A DNA stretch of 64,000 nt from Deltaproteobacteria bacterium. Its GTDB lineage: Bacteria; Bdellovibrionota_B; Oligoflexia; Oligoflexales; CAIYRB01. The position numbers and the translations under genes were made by a program. The DNA is taken from NCBI GenBank assembly GCA_016874735.1, contig VGTI01000001.1, positions 1-64,000 on the forward strand, written 5' to 3'. The notes beneath the pieces are model-generated. The model was given only the letters and a program-made list of their open reading frames with translations, was not told the DNA's origin and made no database searches. How positions within the stretch are numbered: position 1 is the stretch's first letter; the number at the start of each line of letters is the position of its first letter. Below are positions 1 to 9,488 of this stretch, piece after piece.

Positions 1-349
1 TTTTTTGATCCAACAAATCTCGTGCCAAATCCGCCAAGGTAGGCAACGTCACGTCCGAGTTGTCCAGAAGATCGCGGTCCGAGTTAAACTAAGAATTTGG
101 GGCTATAAAATCGCGGTAGGTAACAGGGGGGCCCCTCTCGAATGCATTCTGTGCAGGGCGCCGTCGTTCTTGCAGGCGGCGCTTCCCAATCCAACAAGGC
201 TGGTAAGGATCATCACTATAAACTGGATTGAGTTGCGCTGAGCCATGGCTGATTCCAACGATAATTTCAACGATTCGCATTCTTTACTCGCACCAAGACT
301 TGGTCCCAGACCACGTCAATGGGCGATGTTTTAGGTGTGACGACGAATC
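1..349. other. Left edge, no supported gene
   Basis: I see no convincing gene here. Open frames exist on both strands but are short, overlap one another, and lack a ribosome binding site or a recognisable protein. The stretch lies downstream of the protease gene that ends at 350 and continues beyond the window. Confidence 0.4.
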
Positions 350-1429
350 TTAACCACACACTTGCTTGGCAGAGGCGAAGGTTGCGTCAAATCCAGCCTT
401 GTAGATGTTGTACGCCGCACCAGCTTCGACATCCGTCGGTGCATTCTCCAGTGCCGTACGGAAATTCTGGTACAGGTTTTCTAGACTAGGAACAAAGCTG
501 GCTCTGGCTTGCTCGCATGTTAGGCTCGACTGAAGATTCCGTAGTGTATTCGCCTGGTCTTGGATGGTCAACTTAGCGTTTAGAATTTCAGCCTCGCGCT
601 GTGCGCCCGCGGCGCGCATCTCCTCAATCTTCCGTTGTGCAGCAAGACGGTCATTGAGAAGAGCTCCTACGGGACCACCCAATATAAAGCCAGACCAAGT
701 GGCATTCATGCCGGGGATTTCGATGGGGCCGCACCCCCTACATCTCCAGTGGGACGGCCCAAATTCGTTTGCTATTCCGACGATACTCACATCGGTAGAT
801 GTATCGTTGATTTGGTCAAAATCGAAAGCGGCATTACGGTCAATTGCCTGCTGGTAGCCAAGATGAATACCAACCACCAAGTTGCCCTCTAACATCGGGG
901 CGCCAGACATCCCAGGGATAGTGTCACAGCTGTGAGTAAACACTCCAGAACGTGGAATGCGCTTCTCGAGTTTGCAGCCTTCATTTGTGTAAAGATCTTG
1001 TTTGCCTGGTGTAGAATCATATCCTACAACTTTGAGCCTGGTGCCCACTGCTTTACCCACATTTAAAACTTTATCAAAGGAGTGTACCGTAGTTAGGACC
1101 AAGCGATCCTGCTTCGCATTAACATCAGCTACATCAGAAAGAGCCGTAGTGACACCGGTTCCCGTCCGAAAACTCAATTTGCGATAATATTCGCGGTCGG
1201 TAAGGCTCTTTGCTTCGGTGATACAGTGGGCAGCTGTTGTGATTTCGTTCTTGCCGGTTACAAATGCGGTACATACACCTTTGTCAAGAGTTAGTAATCC
1301 CACTGTAGCTCGTAGAGTCTGATCTTGTTCTGGTACAAGGTCATTATCACCGATGACCTGCTTAACTCCAGAGCTTCCCGCAGTGCTGCTGGATTTGCAC
1401 CCTGTCCAACTTAACATAGTCGACATCAA
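350..1429 (-). CDS. Trypsin-like (S1) serine protease, probable lipoprotein
   Basis: Predicted chymotrypsin-fold serine protease anchored to the envelope. Counting from the TTG at 1429, the catalytic triad is His68 (motif TAAHC), Asp108 (KQDRLVL) and Ser175 (GMSGAP); Cys152 and Cys168 probably form the disulfide before the serine. The fold ends near residue 250, and the last 100 residues are helical, with a likely coiled coil. A lipobox-like TGC sits at residues 9-11, but the TTG start leaves a very short signal. The frame stays open upstream and encodes a basic then hydrophobic stretch (KSKKNRR followed by NLALTISL) that completes a classic lipoprotein signal, yet no ATG, GTG or TTG precedes it. 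An ATC codon at 1477 could be the start. The protease call is firm; the start is not. Confidence 0.8.
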   Translation of the reverse strand: MMSTMLSWTGCKSSSTAGSSGVKQVIGDNDLVPEQDQTLRATVGLLTLDKGVCTAFVTGKNEITTAAHCITEAKSLTDREYYRKLSFRTGTGVTTALSDVADVNAKQDRLVLTTVHSFDKVLNVGKAVGTRLKVVGYDSTPGKQDLYTNEGCKLEKRIPRSGVFTHSCDTIPGMSGAPMLEGNLVVGIHLGYQQAIDRNAAFDFDQINDTSTDVSIVGIANEFGPSHWRCRGCGPIEIPGMNATWSGFILGGPVGALLNDRLAAQRKIEEMRAAGAQREAEILNAKLTIQDQANTLRNLQSSLTCEQARASFVPSLENLYQNFRTALENAPTDVEAGAAYNIYKAGFDATFASAKQVCG

Positions 1430-2271
1430 GCTGATGGTGAGCGCTAAATTGCTGCGTCTATTTTTTTTGCTTTTGATGAAGTTTCTCGCAGATTTTTTGC
1501 CCTTCGCTTTTGCAGATTCGTTGTTAGTGGTTCGAACGGATAACCTAAAGACGCATCGAAACTTATTTCTGTAATCTGCAACGAGTGGGACAAGGAGTGA
1601 GTAAACGCAAGAAGAGAAGCAAAACTATGCTCTTTATTTTATCAGTTCGATTTTCTCTCGTGCAATTGCTGTGCCGGCTGTCGGCGTCCCATAAGATTTA
1701 ATTCTTAGGTCGCGCCCATCTGGGCGATGGGAATTGAGAATTTTTTCTTTCGGCGTACTTCAAATGTCGCGAGTGTGAGTTTAGTTGGCAAGCAACTGTC
1801 CAAGACGTTGGCAGAAGACCAAGGTGGCGACGTCTTGGAGTCATAAAAGTACGAGCAAATATTTGCAGGTAATATCTGGATAGGGCAGGGCAGCATGAGT
1901 CGTTATGTGTATAAAGCCGATCATTTTTGGGCAGATGGAAGCGCAGCCTGATGCTGGTCGTGGCAGTGAGTAAAGTTATTTGTCACCCTGTATATTACTT
2001 AGCCACCTTTAGAGAAACCTGTACGCATGAGTCATCTAAACAAAGGATGCCGATGGACGACGGCGCCAAAATTGCTCTAGCGGCGTTCAAGGATAGGATG
2101 CGGCAGGTTTGCGTGTTACTGGGATGGCGCTGTTGATGGGCATGATTTTGGATTGAACCTCTCAGAAAATGGGAGTTTTTTTGTTTATAAACGCACTTGA
2201 ATTTCATCAGCGGGTCATGTAAGGGGTGGTCGCGCTGATCGCGCCCAACCCCTGACTCCGGGGAATTCATA
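1430..2271. other. 842-base stretch without a supported gene
   Basis: No recognisable protein. One possible 34-codon frame (GTG 1597 to stop 1701) has a basic start and a hydrophobic middle like a truncated signal peptide; it may be a remnant, and I do not call it a gene. At 2222-2253, AGGGGT pairs with ACCCCT around an inner GCGC stem, just ahead of the ribosome binding site of the next gene; it could be a leader hairpin. Low coding signal otherwise. Confidence 0.4.
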
Positions 2272-3783
2272 ATGTTCAATATAATTGTTGGCTTGCCTTT
2301 TCTTTGGATGCTCTGGGGATGTGGATCAAGTGATCAGAATGGATACACGCTGAAGCATGAGGTGGGCCAAATCACTTCAGGTGATCCTAGAGACTGGGTA
2401 GTCACCACAGATGAGATTTATACACTCGCTCACCCCGGTGCAAAGCTTTTGCCGGTCGACCACCCCATAGTGAAACGTATAGGTTGGTGGGTAAGTTGGA
2501 TTGATAGTGGCCTGCGTAGCCACCCCAACTACCAAGCTCAAATGGCTCGTGTGCCAGTGCCTGAGTTAGTGGTTTCGCACAAATACCACGAAAACGCCTG
2601 GTCTAGCGGCGTTCCCGTTTGCTATCCGAATATAGTGGTCAGCTTTCCGGGAGTAGCTGGCGAAGAGGTCGAGTCCATGGAAGACTGCTTACGACTGCCT
2701 GCGACCAGTGTGGACGACGTAATGAAGATTTTTGAGGACTTGTCGACTAACTGGTCGCAGTCAAGTGGCTGTGACTTGTCGCAGCAGAATATCTCGCTAG
2801 AGGACGACGGAACCATCAAGGTAACTCCTCCCGAATCGTGCAAAGATCCAGATGACGTGAATATGCGTGGTTTTTTGGGCACCAAGACGAGCAATCGGAT
2901 AACTGTAGATACACAGTTACTGTCTCAAATAAATGAACAGGAGCTTGTGGCAACACTTGCCCACGAACTAGCCCATTATTATCGTGCCCATCAGACGCGT
3001 GCCGTGAGCTATTACTACGTAATGAGTGACGAGGCTATAGTGTCGAGGCCAACGCCCATTACGCCGGCTTCTGATTTGTGGCAACTTACGCTGGAATTAG
3101 ATAAAATGCGGAATGCCAGCGCGAGGTTTGTGGATCTCTATAACGCTTTTTCATCAGAATTTCCGGAATTCGAAAAAACACAGTCACCTGACTTTAAAAC
3201 GGCAGCGACTTTGGCGACAGTTTACGGGATTAGCAAACACGAACTGGTGCCGAGACTCGAAAAAGTTACTTCGTTTTTGACGGACCACATCCCAGCTCCG
3301 AGCGTCAAAGTTTATGTTGATAAAATATTGGCCTTTCTGACGGAGTGGACCAAGGAGCCGACTGATACCGTTGAAATTCTGTCTCGCGCAAACAAGGCGC
3401 GACTTGGCTGGTATACAATAGAGCAGGAAGCGGATGATGTCGGTGGCGAGATTTTAGCGGTCCTAGGGTTTGATTTTGGCGAAATCACTGATCTCTTGCT
3501 GCGCGGCGATCTCATGAAAGGCTCTTGTCTCCAGCGTAGATCATCCGGTTGGATGACCAATGGGAAGATCGAAGTTGAGCCGTTGCACCGGTATATAGAC
3601 AATCACCACACAGGATGTTTTCGAGTGTTCAATATCGACCGTGAGAAAACGGCGCATCAGTACCAGCCACTGACTGGTACCAAGTGGAAAGAACTCTCCG
3701 AAGTCCCAGGCTGGAATCAGCTAAATGCCGCGTTTACCTGGGAGCAAATTCAAGCCAAGGCCCGTGAATCCGTTAACAACTGA
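2272..3783 (+). CDS. M48-like zinc metalloprotease, putative lipoprotein
   Basis: A 503-residue protein with a gluzincin active site: HELAH at residues 231-235 (His231, Glu232, His235) and EQEAD at 384-388, which fits the third zinc ligand and Asp of M48 peptidases (ExxAD). The N-terminus is hydrophobic and ends in LWGC (Cys17) followed by Gly-Ser-Ser, so lipid attachment is likely. The signal lacks basic residues before the hydrophobic part and has Trp at -2, both unusual. There is a long spacer of about 150 residues between the two zinc motifs. The start is supported by GGGGA a few bases upstream. A strong hairpin plus T-run lies downstream (3941-3981). The substrate is unknown; the location suggests turnover of envelope or extracellular proteins. 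Confidence 0.75.
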   Translation: MFNIIVGLPFLWMLWGCGSSDQNGYTLKHEVGQITSGDPRDWVVTTDEIYTLAHPGAKLLPVDHPIVKRIGWWVSWIDSGLRSHPNYQAQMARVPVPELVVSHKYHENAWSSGVPVCYPNIVVSFPGVAGEEVESMEDCLRLPATSVDDVMKIFEDLSTNWSQSSGCDLSQQNISLEDDGTIKVTPPESCKDPDDVNMRGFLGTKTSNRITVDTQLLSQINEQELVATLAHELAHYYRAHQTRAVSYYYVMSDEAIVSRPTPITPASDLWQLTLELDKMRNASARFVDLYNAFSSEFPEFEKTQSPDFKTAATLATVYGISKHELVPRLEKVTSFLTDHIPAPSVKVYVDKILAFLTEWTKEPTDTVEILSRANKARLGWYTIEQEADDVGGEILAVLGFDFGEITDLLLRGDLMKGSCLQRRSSGWMTNGKIEVEPLHRYIDNHHTGCFRVFNIDREKTAHQYQPLTGTKWKELSEVPGWNQLNAAFTWEQIQAKARESVNN

Positions 3784-3940
3784 AGCTAACAGCAAACTCA
3801 TTGTTAATCTTCAGGAGGCCACTGTTAAGGAAATGCCTGACAGTATGGCGCGCAAACTCTCGCAGCTGCAGGGCTCGGTGTTATCGTATGACGCTAAATC
3901 GGAATGAGCTCACGATGCGCGATAGATTGGTCCCTTCAGA

Positions 3941-3981
3941 AACTTCAAGTGCCGCATGATGCAGCACTTGAAGTTGAATTT
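3941..3981 (+). terminator. Rho-independent terminator after the M48-like gene
   Basis: A perfect 12-bp inverted repeat (AACTTCAAGTGC at 3941-3952 and its complement at 3964-3975) with an 11-base loop, followed by GAATTTT. The T-run is on the plus side, so it serves the 2272-3783 gene. It lies about 160 bases after the stop codon, between convergent genes. Confidence 0.6.
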
Positions 3982-4012
3982 TGGGCAATAGAATCAGAGA
4001 ATTTGCGTTTGC

Positions 4013-5008
4013 TTACTTTACTGGAATTGTTTCATCCAACTTGGTCGCCAGCCAAAGCTCGGCGCTCACGGATTCTTGACTGTCGCTGTCAGTCAACGAA
4101 ATCGATTTTGTGTATACGCTCGACTTTGAGATTAATGTCTTAGAAACATTAACTCGTGTCTTAGCATCATCGCCGTCAGAAAAGAGAACTGCAACCATCA
4201 TCTCGTTTTGACCTGTGATCGGATTATATTGCTCTACTTCCGGCATCGCTTCCATCGTTGACTTATGAGTACTCGCCTCGGCTACGAATTCATCCTCTAG
4301 GGGAAGTTTATTTTTGATGAATGTCAGTGGGTCACGAATAAATTCTATAGATGCTTCTGCACTGTGCTTTAGTAAGGCCACTGGTACGGGATTAGAAGTT
4401 GACGGAAATACTTTGTCTGGAGCAGACCAATATTTGGTAGAGGTCTTGACCTGACCCGTGTCCTTGGTGCTCCAGTCATAGGTATAAATGGACGCAGAGC
4501 TTGGTGTTTCGGCACAGTCGTTATCGACGTCAATAAAGTAGCCCCGAGTGAGTTCTGAAATCCTTTGTCCATCCTTGACGTAGATCACTTCGACGGTACG
4601 AGTTAGACCCAACCTCTTGGTAATCGAGTAGGGATACAGCCGAAGATGGTCGGCATAGGAAGATCCTGCAAGTGGTCCCTCAAGTATATCGAGAGAGGCG
4701 TCGATGTGGATGATTTTACCGTCTTCGAATGAGCGGTCGTATGTGATCTTATCGGGCTTAGTTGCGAGGATAGTATCACCGCGAGATTCAGCCGTCTCAC
4801 CAAAGTCTTGGTTTGTTATTGCAGGTTGGAGGTCAAAATTCGGCACCTTAGCCTGGAACCGAGCGACACAGCGGGCTAGCGCCGATTCCTCCGCCGGTAC
4901 ATCCGCTTTAATACTTGCCGCGGACTGTAGGCGGCCGGTTGAGCAGGCGGCTAGGCCAGCGGCTAGTAGCAAGTTAGTACTGTAGGCAAGTGCATTCTTT
5001 GATTTCAT
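4013..5008 (-). CDS. Lipoprotein of unknown function (331 aa)
   Basis: Not recognised. The N-terminus MKSKNALAYS followed by a hydrophobic stretch and LAAC (Cys22) is a clear lipoprotein signal. A good ribosome binding site (AGAGG) precedes the ATG. The mature protein is soluble, without further membrane segments, and rich in Ser, Thr and Asp. It is flanked by a convergent protease gene and by a leader of about 440 bases without a gene. It belongs to the cluster of exported proteins filling the first 11 kb. No catalytic motif was seen, so no function is proposed. Confidence 0.7.
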   Translation of the reverse strand: MKSKNALAYSTNLLLAAGLAACSTGRLQSAASIKADVPAEESALARCVARFQAKVPNFDLQPAITNQDFGETAESRGDTILATKPDKITYDRSFEDGKIIHIDASLDILEGPLAGSSYADHLRLYPYSITKRLGLTRTVEVIYVKDGQRISELTRGYFIDVDNDCAETPSSASIYTYDWSTKDTGQVKTSTKYWSAPDKVFPSTSNPVPVALLKHSAEASIEFIRDPLTFIKNKLPLEDEFVAEASTHKSTMEAMPEVEQYNPITGQNEMMVAVLFSDGDDAKTRVNVSKTLISKSSVYTKSISLTDSDSQESVSAELWLATKLDETIPVK

Positions 5009-5455
5009 GATAACGACCTCTATGACTTTAAGTTGCTCCCCAACCGTAAAAGCTCCGAAGAAGCTCTACGGATGTATGACTAATCGCAACCTTCGTGCCA
5101 AATTGCGGAGGTGTCTCATGCTCTGTTATTACTGGGTCTTAGGCCGGACCATGAAAAGTGGCTGGTAACGAATTGAATCGAAAATAGGTCATTTGTGGTT
5201 TTTCGGTAAAGTAATGATACCGCTCCGAGCAAAATGATCCTGCAAAGCGTGCACCCCGAGTCCTCGTTCAGCAGCACAACTACCCTTAAGAATTGCAGAC
5301 TTTAGATGCGCGCTTTTGGCATGTAAATTGCTGATGCCATTTTGCCACAGTGATCGAAGGCTAATGGTGCTGGTATCGCGGATGTCGAGATTGCTGGTGC
5401 GCATAATCCGGATCCAAACTTTAGTTTCACGAATACAAACGGTAAAGGAACCGCA
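5009..5455. other. 447-base divergent intergenic region
   Basis: Lies between two divergent lipoprotein genes and must hold both promoters, though I could not assign -10/-35 boxes with confidence. At 5044-5071 a small interrupted inverted repeat (CCGTA / TACGG with AGCT / AGCT inside) sits in the leader of the 4013-5008 gene. A long minus-strand open frame covering much of this region continues antisense into the next gene and is not credible. Confidence 0.4.
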
Positions 5456-5956
5456 ATGAAACGGATTTTTCAAATTGGTATCGTCTGTGCAGTTAGCCTG
5501 CTTATGACTCACTGCATTCACGTGGAGCCATTGACGCAGAATGACATCCAGCGGCTGACTACTTGTCGCCACACAAGTCTCGATAATATTCGCAAATCTC
5601 TAATCTTGTCTGGATTCGAGATCAAATCCAAAACTGCCACCGACTTAGTCACTGAGTACAAACAAGTCGGCGGTTACAATGATTATCGTTATTTTAGGCG
5701 TGTAACAGTGTTCCAAGACAAGCCCAAAGTCTTCCGGTTTGCCGTCCGCGAGAAAACTATTGTACTGGAGAGAGAACGCCCTCAACAAACCAACACCAAT
5801 CCAACTAACGCAACGGCTGTGACTCCAGCCACCATCGTGAACGTCAATATGCGTGATCAGCAACCTCGCCAATTCGAGAACGAATTCGGTCCAAGTTATG
5901 ACGAGAGCACCCGCGATTTACACGAGGGTATTAAATCTCAAGTGTGCGGCAATTAA
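5456..5956 (+). CDS. Small putative lipoprotein (166 aa)
   Basis: Not recognised. It starts MKRIFQIGIV, then a hydrophobic run ending LLMTHC (Cys20). The spacing fits a lipoprotein signal, but His just before the Cys is atypical, so lipidation is uncertain. AAAGGA lies seven bases before the ATG. The middle carries an Asn/Thr-rich linker (residues about 110-125), and the protein ends in CGN. Downstream lies the hairpin of the pseudogene copy (6010-6044), which has a T-run only on the minus side. Confidence 0.6.
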   Translation: MKRIFQIGIVCAVSLLMTHCIHVEPLTQNDIQRLTTCRHTSLDNIRKSLILSGFEIKSKTATDLVTEYKQVGGYNDYRYFRRVTVFQDKPKVFRFAVREKTIVLERERPQQTNTNPTNATAVTPATIVNVNMRDQQPRQFENEFGPSYDESTRDLHEGIKSQVCGN

Positions 5957-6009
5957 AGTTAGATCTCTGATTGGCACCTCAACGGTGGCGCTATGATCAC
6001 TGTGGCAAA

Positions 6010-6044
6010 CAAAAACCCACCGACCCCAGAGCGAGGTCGGTGGG
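6010..6044 (-). terminator. Terminator, duplicated with the broken protease gene
   Basis: A 10-bp stem (CCCACCGACC / GGTCGGTGGG) followed on the minus strand by a run of five T. It is nearly identical to the terminator of the intact subtilisin gene at 9441-9476 and was copied with the gene fragment. Confidence 0.7.
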
Positions 6045-6592
6045 CTTACCAATACTTTAGTTGCCGAGTAGGCCAGGCTGTAGGTTCACGAACAAGCTGA
6101 CGTCGGACTCTGCCGGAGCAAAGCTGTGCTTGAGCTGGCTCGAGACCTTTTTGTTAGTAACGCGAATCGCGTCTTCAAGCTTCATGCCTTTGCTCAGACG
6201 TGCGGCCTCAAGAGCGCGCGGCGTATTGAGCACACCACTCGACTTGACCTTGCCTTTGAGCTCAGGTGTGACGTCGACAGTGGACTCGACCGAGACACCA
6301 ACAGCGCCGAAATCCACACTAGCCTCGCCGTAGTTGGAGAACGGAGCTAGGCGACCGTCTTCAAACGTAGCAGCGACGGAAAGCTTATTAGCGATACTTG
6401 GTGCGTCGCCACCTTTTTCAGGAAGTAAGCCGGCAGCTTATCGACCTGCGCTTGATTTGGTTCAGAGCCGCGTAGTGCAATTTTTAGAATGCCGCCGATG
6501 AGCATCCTTGCCTGCTGCGGTTCGAATCCAAAAGAGCCGTTAGCGACATCCGCATGCTCGAGCGAGGCAGACATACCGATTGGCTCAAGTGC
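6011..6592. repeat. Partial duplicate of 9443-10259
   Basis: This 582-base segment matches the 817-base segment 9443-10259 (3' half of the subtilisin gene plus its terminator) in the same orientation. The length difference of 235 bases is fully explained by two internal deletions of 135 and 100 bases. Similarity stops sharply at GGCTCAAGTGC (ending 6592 and 10259). The copies have scattered point differences, so the event is not very recent. Confidence 0.85.
6057..6592 (-). pseudogene. Truncated, deleted copy of the S8 subtilisin-like protease
   Basis: Remnant of the protease at 9489-10883. It lacks the first ~208 residues of the parent (signal peptide, catalytic Asp and His). A 135-base in-frame deletion, between 7-base direct repeats GACAGTG (junction 6276-6282), removes 45 residues including the catalytic Ser359. 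A 100-base deletion between AGCG repeats, near 6393, removes the region around the oxyanion Asn and shifts the frame. What is left is the C-terminal tail (frame 6057-6317) and a separate piece in another frame (6347-6574). No start signal was seen. It cannot encode an active protease. Confidence 0.85.
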
Positions 6593-7551
6593 TGTGCGAG
6601 GGATACAGAGGCAATCTAGTCAAAGTCTGTGCCGTCACAGAACTCATGCAAGCTAGACGTTATCTAAAATACGTGCGCCTAAACTACGAGTTCCCGTCAC
6701 GGGCACCACAGAGAATTGAGAAATATTAGTGGAGCTACTTGCTTGAAGCCGAAGCTTCTCGCTTTCTCATCTTTTTTGACGCTTCGCCGTCCTTGCCAGA
6801 TTCGCTTCGCTAAGTTGGTTTTATGTGGACTCCACGTCCGATACCCGCCTTGCAGCGAGCAACCCCGTTCCAGGGTCTAAAATGATTTGTACGCTAGAAA
6901 GTTATTTCAGTTTTAATCCGCGTTGGCGGAGTGAGTGTAGCCACGTACAGGTACACTCGACACAACACTAAGGTTTTTACCCATGCCATGTTTTGAGCAT
7001 CGAACCCGTACCTTACTTATCAAAGAGCGAGGGGATAATACTCGATACAATTTGCTAGTAAAAACGGATTTAGCGGCGGTATTCGCTAACGCGAAACTTT
7101 AGCAGATCGCCTTGACCGCCCCATAAATAAGGCGGATTGCGGCGATCATATGTTCAAATCTGCTCAGTAAAAAAAGAATGGCAAGTGCGAAGGCTAGTTT
7201 CGTAGATTAAAGACTTGGGCGGGCTGCTAAGTCGGCACGGTTGATCAAGAAGCGTGCTTACAAACAACCCTTGATTGCCCCGCAGACGATGCTCTTTTTT
7301 TATTTTTTATTAGTCTCCAATTTTGTGGAGGCGATTGGCTAAAATAATAAATGGTTGGATATTAGCCAGTGAATTTAAAGTTTCAGGATAAACAGTTGAA
7401 TTGTCGCTTTTTTTTCCAGTCAAAGACGGATGATTTTAGTGTTGCTTCGCTTGGTTGCAGAGACCCACTTTTTGCCTCTCTTTGTTTCTTCCACTCGCAA
7501 TGCTACACTCAAAATCTCGCCTATTAGCACCTCCAAGAATGGGATCCATCT
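6593..7551. other. 959-base stretch without a supported gene
   Basis: Between the pseudogene edge and the next lipoprotein gene I see no protein, RNA gene or clear repeat. Base composition drops to A/T-rich around 7290-7450, ahead of the 7552 gene, where its promoter must lie. The loss of parent-like sequence at 6592 suggests that a recombination breakpoint lies here. Confidence 0.35.
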
Positions 7552-8748
7552 ATGAAAAATTTCGCCCTTACGCCAGCTATTGTTGCCATAGTTGGTCTGT
7601 CAGCATGTAAAAAAAATGACTCGGACACTGGGACCGGCACGGCTATTACAACTGTTGCGAAAACAAATGCGACGACTGAAGGCGAAGGCGGAAAAATTCC
7701 CGCCGATCCTAGATTCGGGGCACTTTATGCCCAGCTCAAAGGACTAGACTACATCGCAAGAGGCTATCCAAAGATAGCTGTTTTCAAAGACGCGAGCGGC
7801 AATGAACTGGCAACATTTACAAATACATTTGACGATAAGAAACGCATCGTCTCTCAGTCATACACAATAGCCTCAGGTAAAACTGAAAGCGATCTAAGGA
7901 GCTGGACAGGTCATAACTTCTACTCACAAGCGCAAGCGTACAGTAGCTTTGGGCTTTTCGCAGCTTACGTAACTGGAAACCCCTCTAAAAATGGTTCCCG
8001 GACTTACTCAGCAGCCGGTACAGGCTGTCCAGATTGGCTTGAAAATTCCGAAGAGGTAGCGGGAGAGAACACAGTTTCGACCACATTCACCTGTGAAGGC
8101 ACTAAAGTTTCATTGAACCAAGTGCGGATCGAGGCGCTAGGTAACAACAATCTGGTTAAGTACACCAACACCTTGCAAACCGAATTCGATGCGAATTTCG
8201 TGGTACCCATGAAAACATCGGGGACCTGGGTGAGTGAAGCCGGCAATAACGGAACATTTACGACACAATCAAATTCAACCAATACCTCCGAGTACACCTA
8301 TACCGGCGACAAAGTAAGCGGGTTCAAGGCAGACTCTTCATCAACTGGCAGCTCGATGCCAGCCAGCAGCTCGGCGCGCGAGTGCGCACTCGTCGATACA
8401 GATTTGACATGTAACATAACACTCACATCTGGTTCGACGTCGTCAACGTCTACCTCGGTGGTTTCGCTTCAGGCCAATAAAGTTTGGCCGTGGGTCAACG
8501 GCTATCTGACCCAGATCACAAAGTCGAATACCACGACGGGTGGAACCCCAGTTCCCCAGCAGGAATTCGACGAAAAAGGGCGATCGACGGTCATAGTAAA
8601 CATGCGGATTGATCAGAACGGAACGAAATCTTACCTTTACTATGCACTCGAGTATCCTGACGCGACCTCACTCAAGGCGACCAAGATGACTGTGCTCGGC
8701 AACGATAAAGCCACGGCTCAAGGTACGGTTGAGTTCACCTGGGACTGA
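7552..8748 (+). CDS. Ser/Thr-rich lipoprotein of unknown function (398 aa)
   Basis: Not recognised. The N-terminus MKNFALTPAIVAIVGLSAC gives a clear lipobox (Cys19), followed by a flexible Asp/Thr/Gly linker (about residues 22-50). The mature part is rich in Ser, Thr and Asn with beta-prone segments, and the stretch at about residues 225-315 is especially low in complexity. Two Cys pairs may be oxidised. A terminator follows 30 bases downstream. The gene sits between the two copies of the subtilisin sequence and may have been carried with, or separated by, that rearrangement. Function unknown; a surface or structural lipoprotein is plausible. Confidence 0.7.
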   Translation: MKNFALTPAIVAIVGLSACKKNDSDTGTGTAITTVAKTNATTEGEGGKIPADPRFGALYAQLKGLDYIARGYPKIAVFKDASGNELATFTNTFDDKKRIVSQSYTIASGKTESDLRSWTGHNFYSQAQAYSSFGLFAAYVTGNPSKNGSRTYSAAGTGCPDWLENSEEVAGENTVSTTFTCEGTKVSLNQVRIEALGNNNLVKYTNTLQTEFDANFVVPMKTSGTWVSEAGNNGTFTTQSNSTNTSEYTYTGDKVSGFKADSSSTGSSMPASSSARECALVDTDLTCNITLTSGSTSSTSTSVVSLQANKVWPWVNGYLTQITKSNTTTGGTPVPQQEFDEKGRSTVIVNMRIDQNGTKSYLYYALEYPDATSLKATKMTVLGNDKATAQGTVEFTWD

Positions 8749-9440
8749 TACCGACGTAAGCCCCGTTTGAATGCGAACATCCCGACTACGCAACATTTGG
8801 CGAGGTCGGGATTTTTAATAGTTGGAGTACGGATAATAGGGAGGGTAGGACTATCAATCCCCATAGTCCCCGCAACCAGACTTGGTTCCCACGCCAACCT
8901 GTCCTCATCCTCAATCCAATCTCTGCGTAAGTGGCAATATTGCTCTGTACCAGGCGCCGTTGCGGCTACCTGGACTAGAGCAATTTCCGCGTTGGTTCCT
9001 GGCATCGGTATTCGCAGCAAGCGCACCTGAGCCCATGAGCTAAATGGACTCTGCCTCACCATCCAGCACATGCCTCCTTCAGCTCAGGTGTTGACTGTGA
9101 CAGTCATGAGGCCCATACGTGAACTCCCCCTGCTCGTGTCTCGGCGGTAAGTTTGGCAGAGGCTCGTAGCCCATGCCCTTATGTTTCAGATTAAACTCGG
9201 ACGGCGTGAAGACTTCGTTCTAAGTGTCAGGATCGATAGTTCGAAACTGTGCAACATATACCAATTTTGTGTAAACACCAGGGCTGGGTTAGTGCGACGC
9301 CGCCCGGCGTCGCTTTGGCGATTGATTCAAACATCGACGCTCAAAACATGTCAGGTTAGACTCGTGAGATACTTTGTACTCACTCGGGTACGTGCCTTAT
9401 TTGTCCGCCTTAAAGGATAGAGTAGTGCGGCACAAGAGAT
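8749..9440. other. 692-base stretch, terminator only
   Basis: Apart from the terminator at 8779-8817 I see nothing supported here. Short open frames on both strands lack ribosome binding sites and recognisable products. Confidence 0.4.
8779..8817 (+). terminator. Rho-independent terminator after the 7552 lipoprotein gene
   Basis: Eight-base stem ATCCCGAC (8779-8786) / GTCGGGAT (8805-8812), with the end of the stem leading into a run of five T. It lies 30 bases after the stop codon. Confidence 0.65.
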
Positions 9441-9476
9441 TAAAAAACCCACCGACCCCAGAGCGAGGTCGGTGGG
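9441..9476 (-). terminator. Terminator of the subtilisin-like protease gene
   Basis: Ten-base stem CCCACCGACC (9448-9457) / GGTCGGTGGG (9467-9476) with a nine-base loop; on the minus strand it is followed by six T. It lies 12 bases past the stop codon of the protease. Confidence 0.8.
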
Positions 9477-9488
9477 CTTACGAATACT

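Noticed and set aside
1597-1701. Possible 34-codon signal-peptide-like gene
   Set aside because: GTG overlaps its own potential ribosome binding site and the product ends just after the hydrophobic part; likely chance or a remnant.
5189-5572. 127-codon minus-strand frame
   Set aside because: Overlaps the start of a lipoprotein gene with a good signal peptide and ribosome binding site; no recognisable product.
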